Shown: in pieces, positions 17,490 to 26,248 of the stretch
Position numbering within the stretch: the stretch's first letter is position 1
Layout: every line of letters begins with the position of its first letter
Origin: Porphyrobacter sp. YT40
Lineage (GTDB): Bacteria; Pseudomonadota; Alphaproteobacteria; Sphingomonadales; Sphingomonadaceae
DNA: 64,000 bases
Reading direction: 5' to 3'
Assembly (NCBI RefSeq): GCF_006542605.1
Contig: NZ_CP041223.1
Coordinates: 118,801 to 182,800 of the forward strand
Position numbers and translations under genes: made by a program
The notes under the pieces: generated by a model
Seen by the model: the letters and a program-made list of their open reading frames with translations, nothing else
What the model was told of the DNA's origin: nothing
Databases searched by the model: none

Positions 17490-17632
17490 AGCATTCCAAT
17501 GGAGCTCAACAGGCTATCCCGAATCCTGAAATGCAACCTACCCGAAAGCTTTTGGTTTCAAGAAATCGTTTCGTTTCAGTGCCGTTCAGCGAGAACGCTC
17601 CATGATACATCGTCACATTGGGAGATGGTGTA

Positions 17633-19186
17633 TTGATTCGGCTTGCTGTTGTCCTGTGCGCCAGTCTGGCGGCTTGCTCTGCTCAAGGCTCGAGCGAGGA
17701 ACGTGGGTCCGCGTCTTCAGGCGACTATGCCACCATTCTGGAGGCTCCGCCCTATACACCGATAGAACGGTTTGGCCCCGAACTCTATACGCCGACGCTG
17801 CAGGACCGGCGCTCCATCTTCGCCGATCGGATCGAACAACAAAACCTGCCCATGCTCCGCCGTCTCAAGAAAGACGAAATGGGCAATTTCGGCGGGATCG
17901 AATGGCGCTGGAGCGATGGACCGGGCAACGATGGCCTCGGCTCCCTGGTCGGAGTTGCCTACTTCCTGCGCGCGCCCGAACAGAGCCTCGGTCGGTACAC
18001 ATCCGACCCTTTGTTCTCTGCAGCGCAAGGCGATTTCTCACGTGTCGAGCAAGACGCGGTTGCACGTGGATGGGCAGACAAGATCGGTCGGGATATCGCC
18101 TCGGAAGGCTTTGGCAATATGAGTACGCCCTGGCTCACCATCGCAGTTCCGCGCGACCGGTTCGAGACGCTGAGCGAGGAGGAGGATTGGGACATTCCGG
18201 TCAACCTCACCTTGCGTTTCAGCACCTATCTCGAGACCGACCTGCCCCCAATCGCGGATGATGTGAAAGCGGGCATCCGCCACTTTCCCGCAGCTGACCG
18301 GATGGCCAGGCCGACACCTGACTTTGCTACCTATGACACTATCGTACTTCGCGACGGCTGCTTCTTCATCGATGAGGACGGTGACGCCGATCCGCTTGTG
18401 ATGTTCCCTTTCGGCACCGGGGTCTATCGCGATGCCGAAGGCCGCATAGCATTCCGCTCACGCAATTCCCATTATCAGCCCCGCCTCGCGCGGGTCGGCA
18501 CCCGGATGCAACTGGGTTACCGCGAAGAGGTAAGCGACCCGCCTGCTGAACTCATCGAGACCTGCGGCAAGCACCGCGTCGTGTTGGTCAAATCGCTCAA
18601 TCAGGCGGCGGGTTATGGCAATGACTGGTTCGCCGTGCGCGAATATCGGGACCGCGAGGGGATCACTAGCGCCGAGGCGATGCGCCGCGCGAATGAATGC
18701 CTGCTGGCGCAGGAACGGACCATGGCCGATAACCGCCTTCGCGGCGGGCGCGAACATCCCACGCAATGCGCCCGAGTGTTTGGCATCGGTGGCAATCCGG
18801 TCGTCCCGCCTCCTCCGCCGCCCCTGCTGCCCGGAATGCAGACGCATTCCGCCACCGAACCGCTATTCCCTCCATCGCCGCCCAAAAAGCTGGTGCCTGC
18901 GCGCAATGGCGTGTGCCGGTTCGAGGAGCGTAATCCTGCCGAACGGCCCAGCGAGCTCATCGCGACCAATCACAATTCCAACATGATCTTCTGGGCCGAT
19001 GAAGGCGCGGCGCTGTGGGATCATCCCAACGGCTTCATCGACGAAGGCATGGTCATTCCCGGCAAGCGCATCGTCGCAGCGCGCGAAGGGATGAAGGATC
19101 TGTGGATTTTCCCCAATCGCGATGGCCCGATCTACCTCCATTCGGGCCCGGAGATATTCGCATGCAGCCAGCCCGAAGATTGGTGA
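17633..19186 (+). CDS. Exported lipoprotein 1 with two-cysteine repeat domain
   Basis: First gene of an eleven-gene operon of exported proteins. I chose the TTG at 17633, which has GGAG eight bases upstream and yields a clean lipoprotein signal (MIRLAVVLCASLAAC). The 517-residue product has an N-terminal domain shared with genes at 19593 and 22674 (DEMGNFGGIEWRW, then LGRYTSDPLF). It then has a two-cysteine domain (TIVLRDGCFFIDEDGD, PLVMFPFG, then ETCGKHRVVLV about residues 240-325), a proline linker (VVPPPPPPLLPG) and a looser second Cys domain at the end. Function unknown; the family resemblance to its neighbours is seen directly. Confidence 0.75.
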   Translation: MIRLAVVLCASLAACSAQGSSEERGSASSGDYATILEAPPYTPIERFGPELYTPTLQDRRSIFADRIEQQNLPMLRRLKKDEMGNFGGIEWRWSDGPGNDGLGSLVGVAYFLRAPEQSLGRYTSDPLFSAAQGDFSRVEQDAVARGWADKIGRDIASEGFGNMSTPWLTIAVPRDRFETLSEEEDWDIPVNLTLRFSTYLETDLPPIADDVKAGIRHFPAADRMARPTPDFATYDTIVLRDGCFFIDEDGDADPLVMFPFGTGVYRDAEGRIAFRSRNSHYQPRLARVGTRMQLGYREEVSDPPAELIETCGKHRVVLVKSLNQAAGYGNDWFAVREYRDREGITSAEAMRRANECLLAQERTMADNRLRGGREHPTQCARVFGIGGNPVVPPPPPPLLPGMQTHSATEPLFPPSPPKKLVPARNGVCRFEERNPAERPSELIATNHNSNMIFWADEGAALWDHPNGFIDEGMVIPGKRIVAAREGMKDLWIFPNRDGPIYLHSGPEIFACSQPEDW

Positions 19187-19521
19187 GGATTGCGGCGCTC
19201 GCCCTGGTCATACCGCTGACCGCTTGCCAAAGCGCACAATCATCGCCGCACCTGATCACCATCGCGAAGCCTGCACGTGCCGGGGAGGCCCTGTCGCGCG
19301 GTGAACTGGGGGTGGTGCGCGGCTGTGTAGTCGCAATGGACTATTTCGGCAATGAAACGGTCCTGTTCGATCCGGGCGTCACCCTGTTGCCGACGGGCGA
19401 TGGCGTGTTCGATCCGGCGACCGGCAACAGCATTCGCTTTGGTGAGCGCATTAGCGGAGGCGCGGCAACCCTGCGTGACGCCGGGCGAGGATGGCCGAGT
19501 CGCGATATCGAGCGTTTCTAA
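19162..19521 (+). CDS. Small lipoprotein 2 with RGC domain
   Basis: About 119 residues with a lipoprotein signal (RIAALALVIPLTAC). The ATG at 19162 has GGAG upstream. A GTG at 19183 that overlaps the previous stop (GTGA) would give an even tighter signal peptide, so the true start is uncertain. The mature part is one module of the operon's repeat domain (GVVRGCVVAMDYFGNETVLFDPG), here without the second cysteine. Function unknown. Confidence 0.65.
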   Translation: MQPARRLVRIAALALVIPLTACQSAQSSPHLITIAKPARAGEALSRGELGVVRGCVVAMDYFGNETVLFDPGVTLLPTGDGVFDPATGNSIRFGERISGGAATLRDAGRGWPSRDIERF

Positions 19522-19592
19522 GGAGTTACGATCCCCGCAGCCTGCCCAAAACGCGATGTGATGCGGCTGCACCATATGGAGCCGATACCGGA

Positions 19593-20960
19593 ATGAAACA
19601 CCTAGTTTTACCGCTGGCGGCAATCGCTTTGGCCGGACCCGCCGCGTGTGCATCGCCAGAGAAGGAAGCGCCGCAATCATCCAACGGGTTGCCGTTTCGC
19701 GCTGAAGTCAGCGAAAGCGGCTTTGCGACAATCCTGTCCGCGCCGCCTGCCTCTTTCGATCCCGTAGAGCCGCCTCCGCCCGCGCCGCGCACGGCGGAGC
19801 AAGATGCTGCCGATGCGGAATTCATGCGGGTCGCCGATTACCAGAACAGCGTGAGCGACGAAGTGCAGGCGCTGGCCGAGAGGCTGCGCCGGGAAGAACG
19901 CGGAAATTTCCAGACCCTTCATTATGACAATGAGGGTGAACTAGGCGTCGTTTTCGAATTTCTGCGCGATGGCCCGGCCACGCTGCGCAACTATAGCACA
20001 AACCCCACATTTCGCGGCCAAACAGTGCGCTGGTCGCAGGAAGAACTGAGGGCCGCCGCCGAATTCATGTGGGATACGTTCCGTGAAGATCGAGTGCTGC
20101 AATCGACGGGCATTGCTACGCAGGTCGTCACCGCCCAGATCAGCGTCTCGGAAGCGGAATTCCGGGCGCTGGTCAGGCGCAAAGGCGTGACCATTCCCGA
20201 ACCGGTTGAACTGGTCTTTCACGCGACGCCGATGGTGCCTCTGGTCAATCCGCCACGTCCGGCTGCGCAGGATCAGGCAGTTCCGGACGAAGTCGCGCCC
20301 TTTCTGCGTATCTTTCCCCGACACGATCGCCCTGCAGGCGCGCTCAATGCCATCAATAGCCGGGTAACAATCGTTCTGAAGGACGGCTGCTTCCGCGCCG
20401 CCGACTGGGAGGGTGCGCTGGTATTGTTTCCATTCGGGGCAAAACTCTTCGTCGATAGCAACAATTACCTCGCTTTCGGCAGTGGCGAGCGTCCCGGCTA
20501 CGCGCGCGTAGGCGAGACTGTCGAGTTCATGGGGTCTGTCAATGAGGTCACGACGCCAGAGCTGGTCGATCCGATCCACGAAGCCTGCGGGCCGGGCAAG
20601 GTCATTCAGGTGGAAGGCATGGAAAGTGCCGCCGCGGGCGATACGCAGAGGAGAGTTACCGACCGTGCCAATGCGATGCGCGCGTTGCAGGACCGATATG
20701 GCCTCGATGCACGGCAGGCGGAGCGTGCGCTCGACTGGCTCGATGCGCGGGGTGAGGCCAATCGAAAGACCACACCGGACGGTATCTTGGAGCCGCCGAT
20801 AACAGGCGCAATGGTGGCGGATTCTCCGCCTCCTCCGGTGATGGATCCGTCTGAATGCCCGCCCGGCAGCAGTCTCAGTTCTGGCCTGTGCCGCACGCCC
20901 GATGGCCATTTGCGACCCTTGCCCGAATGGCTGGTCGAATTTCTGGAGCAGGATCGATGA
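19593..20960 (+). CDS. Exported lipoprotein 3 with two-cysteine domain
   Basis: The 455-residue protein has signal and lipobox MKHLVLPLAAIALAGPAAC. Its N-terminal half parallels genes 17633 and 22674: FATILSAPP, then RREERGNF, VVFEFLRDGPATLRNYS, and WSQEELRAAAEFM. The two-cysteine domain follows (TIVLKDGCFRAADWEGALVLF, YLAFGSGERPGYARVG, EACGPGKVIQV). A helical segment with ALQDRYGLDARQAERALDWLDARGE and a second Cys pair (SECPPGSSLSSGLC) end the protein. Proline-rich linkers join the parts. Function unknown. Confidence 0.75.
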   Translation: MKHLVLPLAAIALAGPAACASPEKEAPQSSNGLPFRAEVSESGFATILSAPPASFDPVEPPPPAPRTAEQDAADAEFMRVADYQNSVSDEVQALAERLRREERGNFQTLHYDNEGELGVVFEFLRDGPATLRNYSTNPTFRGQTVRWSQEELRAAAEFMWDTFREDRVLQSTGIATQVVTAQISVSEAEFRALVRRKGVTIPEPVELVFHATPMVPLVNPPRPAAQDQAVPDEVAPFLRIFPRHDRPAGALNAINSRVTIVLKDGCFRAADWEGALVLFPFGAKLFVDSNNYLAFGSGERPGYARVGETVEFMGSVNEVTTPELVDPIHEACGPGKVIQVEGMESAAAGDTQRRVTDRANAMRALQDRYGLDARQAERALDWLDARGEANRKTTPDGILEPPITGAMVADSPPPPVMDPSECPPGSSLSSGLCRTPDGHLRPLPEWLVEFLEQDR

Positions 20961-21388
20961 CCTGCAAGGGCTGCAATATGCGGGCACCCTTGCTGCTGTT
21001 GACGATGGCAGCTGCTTTGCTCGCCGGCTGCGGCGAGCAACCGCAAGACACCGATATCCGATCGCTGCCCTTCGACACAAGGCCTGCCTCACCGAACGAG
21101 GTGCCCTATGCGGAAGGCGTCGGCGGCACACTCGGTTACAGGGATGGCTGCTTGTTCGTCACGTCGCCGGGGGGTGGAGAAACCGGTCTGGTGATGCCCG
21201 ACAGTTTCGAACTGAACGGAGATACCCTGTCGAACGGGCATGTTTCCTACAAGCTCGGCGAGCACGTGAGCTTCAGCGCTGGGTTCCTTTCGCGCGAGCA
21301 GGCTACCGCTGTGAACTGCAAGACACCTGGCGTGGCCTTGGTGGTCAACAGTTTCCCGACCGAACCGCCTCCCGAACCCAATTCATAA
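20957..21388 (+). CDS. Small lipoprotein 4 with two-cysteine domain
   Basis: This 143-residue product (or 136 if the second Met is used) has a lipoprotein signal (MRAPLLLLTMAAALLAGC). The mature protein is one repeat module: GTLGYRDGCLFVTSPGGG, then LGEHVSFSAGF and a second cysteine in VNCKTPGVALVV. It is thus the smallest complete two-cysteine unit in the cluster and the best model of the domain. ATG overlaps the previous stop. Confidence 0.7.
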   Translation: MTCKGCNMRAPLLLLTMAAALLAGCGEQPQDTDIRSLPFDTRPASPNEVPYAEGVGGTLGYRDGCLFVTSPGGGETGLVMPDSFELNGDTLSNGHVSYKLGEHVSFSAGFLSREQATAVNCKTPGVALVVNSFPTEPPPEPNS

Positions 21389-21402
21389 GAGGAGCAGGAT
21401 CG

Positions 21403-22677
21403 ATGAAGGGCATTTTCCTCTCACTGGCAACGCTGGCGCTTGTAGCCGGCTGTGCGACGGTGCCAGCGCAGACTGGGACAACGGCATCTTCCGAGGCCAT
21501 CCCGCATGATATCACGGCAGGGCAGGCACGGCTTGCCGCGCGGGTCTATCCGAAACTCGTCGAGGCTGCAGAGCCAAACGACAATCTGTTCATCTCGCCG
21601 CTGTCGCTGAGCGAGGGGCTGGGCCTGGCGCTCCCCGGTGCGCGTGGGCAGACCGAGGCGGAGATGCGCGATCTGCTGGGCTGGGATGCGGCAAGCCGGC
21701 CCGAACTGCTGGTAAAGGATTACGACCGTTTTCTGGCCCGCACGGGCGATGACAAGGTGGCCCTGTCGGTCGCCAATGCGCTGTGGCTTTCGAACAGGCT
21801 GGACTTCACGCCGGACTATCTGCGCGCGGCGAAGGACGGCTTCGGTGCCACCGCCCGGCAGGTCGATTTCGGCGGCGATCCGGCAGGCTCTGCCGACACG
21901 ATCAATGGCTGGGTGAGTGAACAGACCCGCGAGCGGATCACGAAGATCGTCGATGCGAGCGGGTTCAACGATCTGACCGCTGCCGTGCTGACCAATGCGG
22001 TTTGGTTCAAAGCCGACTGGTCGGTGCCGTTCGAAGAAGGTCAAACGGGCGAGTTTACCCGTGGCGACGGCACAACCATGCCAATCTACATGATGGAGCG
22101 GATTGCGCCGATGGCCTATCGCGAAACGCGCGAGGGGCAGGCCGTGCAATTGCCCTATGGCCAGGACGGGCGCTTCACGATGGAGGTGTTCCTGCCGCGC
22201 GACATGGCAATCTTGCGCCGGTGGGAGCGGGATCTGAATGCCGAATCGTTTGATCTTTCGATGCAGGGCAGCGACGCGAAGTTCGATCTCGGCGCGATTG
22301 AAGAACGCAATATCCTGCTACGCCTGCCGCGGTTCGAGGCGCGCTTCGAAGAAAGCGTAAAGGCCGCGCTGATTGCGGCGGGAATGCCCTGCGCCTTTGA
22401 CGGAAGCTGTGCCGATTTTGGCGCAATGGCCGACGCTGACCTCAAGATCGACGATGTGGCCCACGCCACTTTCCTGCGGGTCGATGAAAAAGGTACCGAA
22501 GCGGCGGCGGTAACAACGGTAAAGATCGTCGTTACCGGCTCCCGCCGCCTGCCGGATGATCTGCCGCGCATGATTGTCGACCGGCCGTTCCTCCTGACCA
22601 TCCGCGACCGTGCCAGCGGCGCGCTGATCTTCTTTGGCCGCATTGCCGACCCGACACCCGTGGAGAAATCCGAATGA
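21403..22677 (+). CDS. Serpin lipoprotein (protease inhibitor fold)
   Basis: A bacterial serpin of 424 residues with signal MKGIFLSLATLALVAGC, predicted to be lipid-anchored. Serpin landmarks seen are NLFISPLSLSEGLGLALPGARGQTEAEM, FGATARQVDF, INGWVSEQTRERI, LTNAVWFKADW and the C-terminal PFLLTIRDRASGALIFFGRIADP. The hinge DEKGTEAAAVTT and the run of small residues after it match inhibitory serpins. By spacing from the hinge the P1 site is near Thr-Gly in VVTGSRR, with two arginines three residues further on. Full length (about 370-residue core) suggests function. GAGGAGCAGG precedes the ATG. The target protease is unknown. Confidence 0.9.
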   Translation: MKGIFLSLATLALVAGCATVPAQTGTTASSEAIPHDITAGQARLAARVYPKLVEAAEPNDNLFISPLSLSEGLGLALPGARGQTEAEMRDLLGWDAASRPELLVKDYDRFLARTGDDKVALSVANALWLSNRLDFTPDYLRAAKDGFGATARQVDFGGDPAGSADTINGWVSEQTRERITKIVDASGFNDLTAAVLTNAVWFKADWSVPFEEGQTGEFTRGDGTTMPIYMMERIAPMAYRETREGQAVQLPYGQDGRFTMEVFLPRDMAILRRWERDLNAESFDLSMQGSDAKFDLGAIEERNILLRLPRFEARFEESVKAALIAAGMPCAFDGSCADFGAMADADLKIDDVAHATFLRVDEKGTEAAAVTTVKIVVTGSRRLPDDLPRMIVDRPFLLTIRDRASGALIFFGRIADPTPVEKSE

Positions 22678-25040
22678 TCCGCTATCTCTTTGGCGCGAGC
22701 GCGATGGCGCTTGCCATCTTATCACCCGCCTTCGCGCAAGAGCAAAAACCGCTCAGCGAAACCTGCCCGAACCTGACGGCGGAAGAGATCGAGGCTATCG
22801 AGAATTACAAGGGCGAATTCTCCGAGAACGCCTGGTATGCACGTGCCTATTGCGTGAGCGTGGAAGAGGCGGAGCGGCGGATGGAAATCCAGAACCGCGG
22901 CGCCATCGGCCCGCGCACCGAACCGGGGCCACCACCTCCGCCACCCGCACCGGACGATTCCATCGGTCTGCTGGCACAGACCCTCCACGAAAAGGAAGGT
23001 GACACCTTCGCAGGGCTCTGGATCCAGCATCGCCCGACCTATGGCGTGATGGTTGCCTTCACCCGTAATGCGGCATCGACACTGGCGAAATACACCAGCG
23101 ATCCGCTTTACGTCCCGGTCGACCGGCTCGGACCGAGCCTCACCGAACTGCGCGCGGCGCAGGAGCGACTGATGCGCGATCTTCAGGCGCTCGACGTAAA
23201 CTGGTTCGGCATGGGCGGGAACGAGGCCACCGGGAAGATCGAGGTCACTTTGGGCCAGAGCGCCGACCCGATCCGGCAGGCGGCGGCACGCGGCGAGATT
23301 GAACTGCCCGACTTCGTGGTGTTCGAGGAACCCGATCCGTTTCCGATCGCTGCGCCGCCCGTTCCACCCGGCGATGCGCGGGTTAAGGGTTTCCCGCAGT
23401 TCGCCTACCGCACTGACGGGATGGCGCGCACATTGGTCGGCGTTCCCGACGTGCCTGCACGCCTCGAATTGCGCGACGGGTGCTTGTGGCTGGCCCCCGA
23501 AGGCGAGGCGCCCAGGATTGCGGTCTGGGAACAGAGCATGGCGCTCGAACTGAGCGATTCCGGCAAGGTAGCAGTGATGAACCGCTTTTCCGGCGCAAAG
23601 GTCTATGCTGACAGCGATGTGGTACTGATGGGCCTGCAACCGGGCGAGGTCGCGCCGCCGAATGATGTTGTGGGCGCAGATCGCTGCCCCGGCCCCTATC
23701 GCGTCGTGCGCGGCATCGTCCCGCGCGAAGTGTGGGACAAGCAGCGACGCGATGCCGCCATCGCTGGCCGCACGCAGGAACTCGGCAGTCGCGCGGCTGC
23801 CGAAGCAGACTATGCCGCCGATATGGCGCGAGTGGCCGAACTGAAGGCGTGGCGAACGCAAGCGCTCGCCGAACATGGCGATGTGATCGCCAGCATCTAC
23901 GTCAACGAGGATCAGGGCGCCGCGCATATGTTCCACACGGATGCGCTGACCAGAGACGAACTGGTACCGGAGACACTGCGCCCCTTCGTCACCGGGCAGG
24001 TTGTGCCGCAAGGCGGGACAGCGCTGGAAGCCGCGCGAGCGGACATTGTCGCACAGATCGCGGCTGCCGGGCTGGACGCGCGGGTAAGCATCGAAGAAAT
24101 CGGTGGTTTTGTTGACCTCTATCCCGCAGACCTCGCCGCGCTCTCGCAGGCGGCAGTGGCGGGCAAGATCACCTTTCCGCCTCTGGTGCGGATCATGGAG
24201 GACAATCAGGGTCCGATCTACCGGCAGGATATCCCGCTGCGCCGCGATCCAGAGGCGATCTGGTATCCGCTGGAAGCGCATCCCGATTTCGCCGCGATCC
24301 GCGCGCTGGTGGAAGAGACACCGATCATGCGCTCCGAACCTTCGCCGACCGATCACAACTCCAGCATCTGGGTGGCACGCAAACCGTCCAGGGCCGGGTC
24401 GCTCCAGCAGACGCACTGGCTGATCGCCAGCGGCTATAACTTGCGCGAGATACAGGCGCTGCGCGCCGCCGGTTTCGATCCCATCGAAGCGCTGGAAGAC
24501 ATGAACGGCCGCCAGACGATCGAGAAACGCGCGCTCACCGCAACCGATATCGTGGTAGCCGAACCGGCAGGTATCGACATCGCCGACGAGGGGCTGGACG
24601 GCTTCTCCTCCAGCGTGCGCTGGCGAGTGATCGAAGTGCTGAAAGGTAGTGCGAAACCGGGCGACGAGCTGCGCCAGCGCCTCGCCTCCGGCATGCGCAC
24701 CGATGAGGCGGGCGTGACACGTTACGGGCAGAGCAATGACGAGCCGTCGTTACTGCCCGGCCTGCCGACATCGCTGGAACCGGGCTCGCGCTGGGTCTTG
24801 CATCTGAGCGACGCGCTCTACGCCCACGCCGCCTATGTTCAGGGCGGTGAAGGCGCGGAGCGCAGCGACGGGGACTGGTACGTCGCAGTCACCTGGATGG
24901 CTCCGTCGCGGATCGATGGAGACGGCATGGCGCATCCGGTCACGAATTATCCTGAACCGATCCCGCTCGACGAATTGCGGGAAAGGGTCACGCCTATCCA
25001 GCGTGCCTTGGACCTCGAACAATCTGGAGAAGAGCAATGA
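22674..25040 (+). CDS. Large secreted protein 5, multi-domain
   Basis: 788 residues with a standard signal peptide (MIRYLFGASAMALAILSPAFA). Domain order: an opening Cys segment; a proline linker; a domain with FAGLWIQHRPTYGVMVAF and LTELRAAQERLMRDL resembling S1-protease prodomains; the two-cysteine domain (RLELRDGCLWLAPEGE to ADRCPGPYRVV); a second prodomain-like block (DVIASIYVNEDQGAAHMF). A module with ATDIVVAEPAG then VIEVLKGSAKPGDEL follows, like the secreted NTR-type pattern. ATG overlaps the serpin stop. Function unknown; domain assignments beyond the repeat are inference. Confidence 0.65.
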   Translation: MIRYLFGASAMALAILSPAFAQEQKPLSETCPNLTAEEIEAIENYKGEFSENAWYARAYCVSVEEAERRMEIQNRGAIGPRTEPGPPPPPPAPDDSIGLLAQTLHEKEGDTFAGLWIQHRPTYGVMVAFTRNAASTLAKYTSDPLYVPVDRLGPSLTELRAAQERLMRDLQALDVNWFGMGGNEATGKIEVTLGQSADPIRQAAARGEIELPDFVVFEEPDPFPIAAPPVPPGDARVKGFPQFAYRTDGMARTLVGVPDVPARLELRDGCLWLAPEGEAPRIAVWEQSMALELSDSGKVAVMNRFSGAKVYADSDVVLMGLQPGEVAPPNDVVGADRCPGPYRVVRGIVPREVWDKQRRDAAIAGRTQELGSRAAAEADYAADMARVAELKAWRTQALAEHGDVIASIYVNEDQGAAHMFHTDALTRDELVPETLRPFVTGQVVPQGGTALEAARADIVAQIAAAGLDARVSIEEIGGFVDLYPADLAALSQAAVAGKITFPPLVRIMEDNQGPIYRQDIPLRRDPEAIWYPLEAHPDFAAIRALVEETPIMRSEPSPTDHNSSIWVARKPSRAGSLQQTHWLIASGYNLREIQALRAAGFDPIEALEDMNGRQTIEKRALTATDIVVAEPAGIDIADEGLDGFSSSVRWRVIEVLKGSAKPGDELRQRLASGMRTDEAGVTRYGQSNDEPSLLPGLPTSLEPGSRWVLHLSDALYAHAAYVQGGEGAERSDGDWYVAVTWMAPSRIDGDGMAHPVTNYPEPIPLDELRERVTPIQRALDLEQSGEEQ

Positions 25041-26248
25041 TGCGCTCAGTTCTGGCATCCGTCGCGCTTACCGCGCTGGCGCTACCGCAAACTGCGCTCG
25101 CGTGCGTCTACGCGCAGCGCCCTGAAGAGGTCGGCTATGCCAGTGGACAGTATTTCGCGAAGGAGATGTTGGCCGCCGCGACCTATGCCGATCTGGTGCT
25201 GGTGGAGGATGACGGAACGCGGGCGATGGATGCACGGCCTACCGGCATCATTACCCTGCGCACGATCGCCCGCTTCAAGGGCAACAGCGCCGACCGTTTC
25301 ACCGTGTTCGGAAGCCCGCTGACCTTCTCGCCTGACAAGGAGCGGATATTCAACTCCCCCTTGCAGCATTTTACCAGCGAAACCGGGCAGGTCACACCGT
25401 TCAGCTATCTTGAGGAACGGCCGACGCTCCTGTTTCCGCGGGCCGCCGGGAATTCTCCTCCACCGCCCATTGGTCTCACCAGTTGCAGCCCGCCTGCGCT
25501 CATGGCCGAGACAGGGCGCTTCTACGTCGTCCTGCGCGATGCGGAGGGCCGGGTGCTCAACCGTTTGACGATGAGCAACGGCAAGACAGCTTCGCCCAAC
25601 CACGCCGCCTTCGGTTATGTGCCGGTGACCTTGTCGGAAGACGATTTCTGGCTCTGGTCAGTCCGCATGGCCGCCGCCGCGCCGCAAGAGGCGCAGGACG
25701 TGCTCTACCTTGCACCGAGGAGCGATCCGGCGCGTGTCGAACGTGATCTGCGCGCCGCAGGGGCGACGATCCGCGCGGCCTATTATGCGCGCGGAGATTT
25801 CATCGAGGAGGTGCGCCCGTCACCGCATGAACAGACCTCGCCGTGGCTCGCAAAAGCAGCGGATTATTTCGCTCAAAGCCAACGAGGCCGGATCGGCGAT
25901 CCGCATCACGGCGCAGCGGAATTCCTGCGCGCAAAGCTCTCCCCGATGCAGCGCTATGGTACCGGGCTCGGCTATGAAGTCGCGCAGGCATTCACTCGCT
26001 CGGTGCGCGATGTGCAGCAGGCGACGGGCACTCCGCGCCTCATTGCGGTCGAAGTGGCGGGCGATCCCCACGCCCTGGCCAGCCAGTCCTTCGTGTCGCG
26101 CGTCGCCCCGCTCGATCGCACTGCCGATCGGCTGCCGCAGGTGGATGGGACCGACGAAGCCGCCGTCTTCGCCACCATGCAGCGGATCGAGCGCGACATC
26201 TGGCTGCTCAACGGCGGCGCTGGCAACCGTCAGGGCACCTTGCCGTGA
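25037..26248 (+). CDS. Secreted protein 6, N-terminal Cys, NTR/TIMP-like opening
   Basis: A 403-residue exported protein. The signal peptide ends TALA and the mature chain would begin with cysteine (CVYAQRPEE). The next 70 residues (ADLVLVEDDGTR, then LRTIARFKGNSADRFTVFGSP) follow the pattern seen in secreted NTR/TIMP-like domains, where an N-terminal Cys pairs with a later one; a Cys is present near residue 150 (LTSCSPP). The C-terminal half is unassigned. Start and stop overlap neighbours by ATGA-like junctions. Resemblance is structural inference, not an established match. Confidence 0.55.
   Translation: MMRSVLASVALTALALPQTALACVYAQRPEEVGYASGQYFAKEMLAAATYADLVLVEDDGTRAMDARPTGIITLRTIARFKGNSADRFTVFGSPLTFSPDKERIFNSPLQHFTSETGQVTPFSYLEERPTLLFPRAAGNSPPPPIGLTSCSPPALMAETGRFYVVLRDAEGRVLNRLTMSNGKTASPNHAAFGYVPVTLSEDDFWLWSVRMAAAAPQEAQDVLYLAPRSDPARVERDLRAAGATIRAAYYARGDFIEEVRPSPHEQTSPWLAKAADYFAQSQRGRIGDPHHGAAEFLRAKLSPMQRYGTGLGYEVAQAFTRSVRDVQQATGTPRLIAVEVAGDPHALASQSFVSRVAPLDRTADRLPQVDGTDEAAVFATMQRIERDIWLLNGGAGNRQGTLP

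Noticed and set aside
17887..20960. Open frames on the opposite strand of the lipoprotein operon.
   Set aside because: They follow the high GC third-position bias of the real genes, lack ribosome sites, and show no domain.
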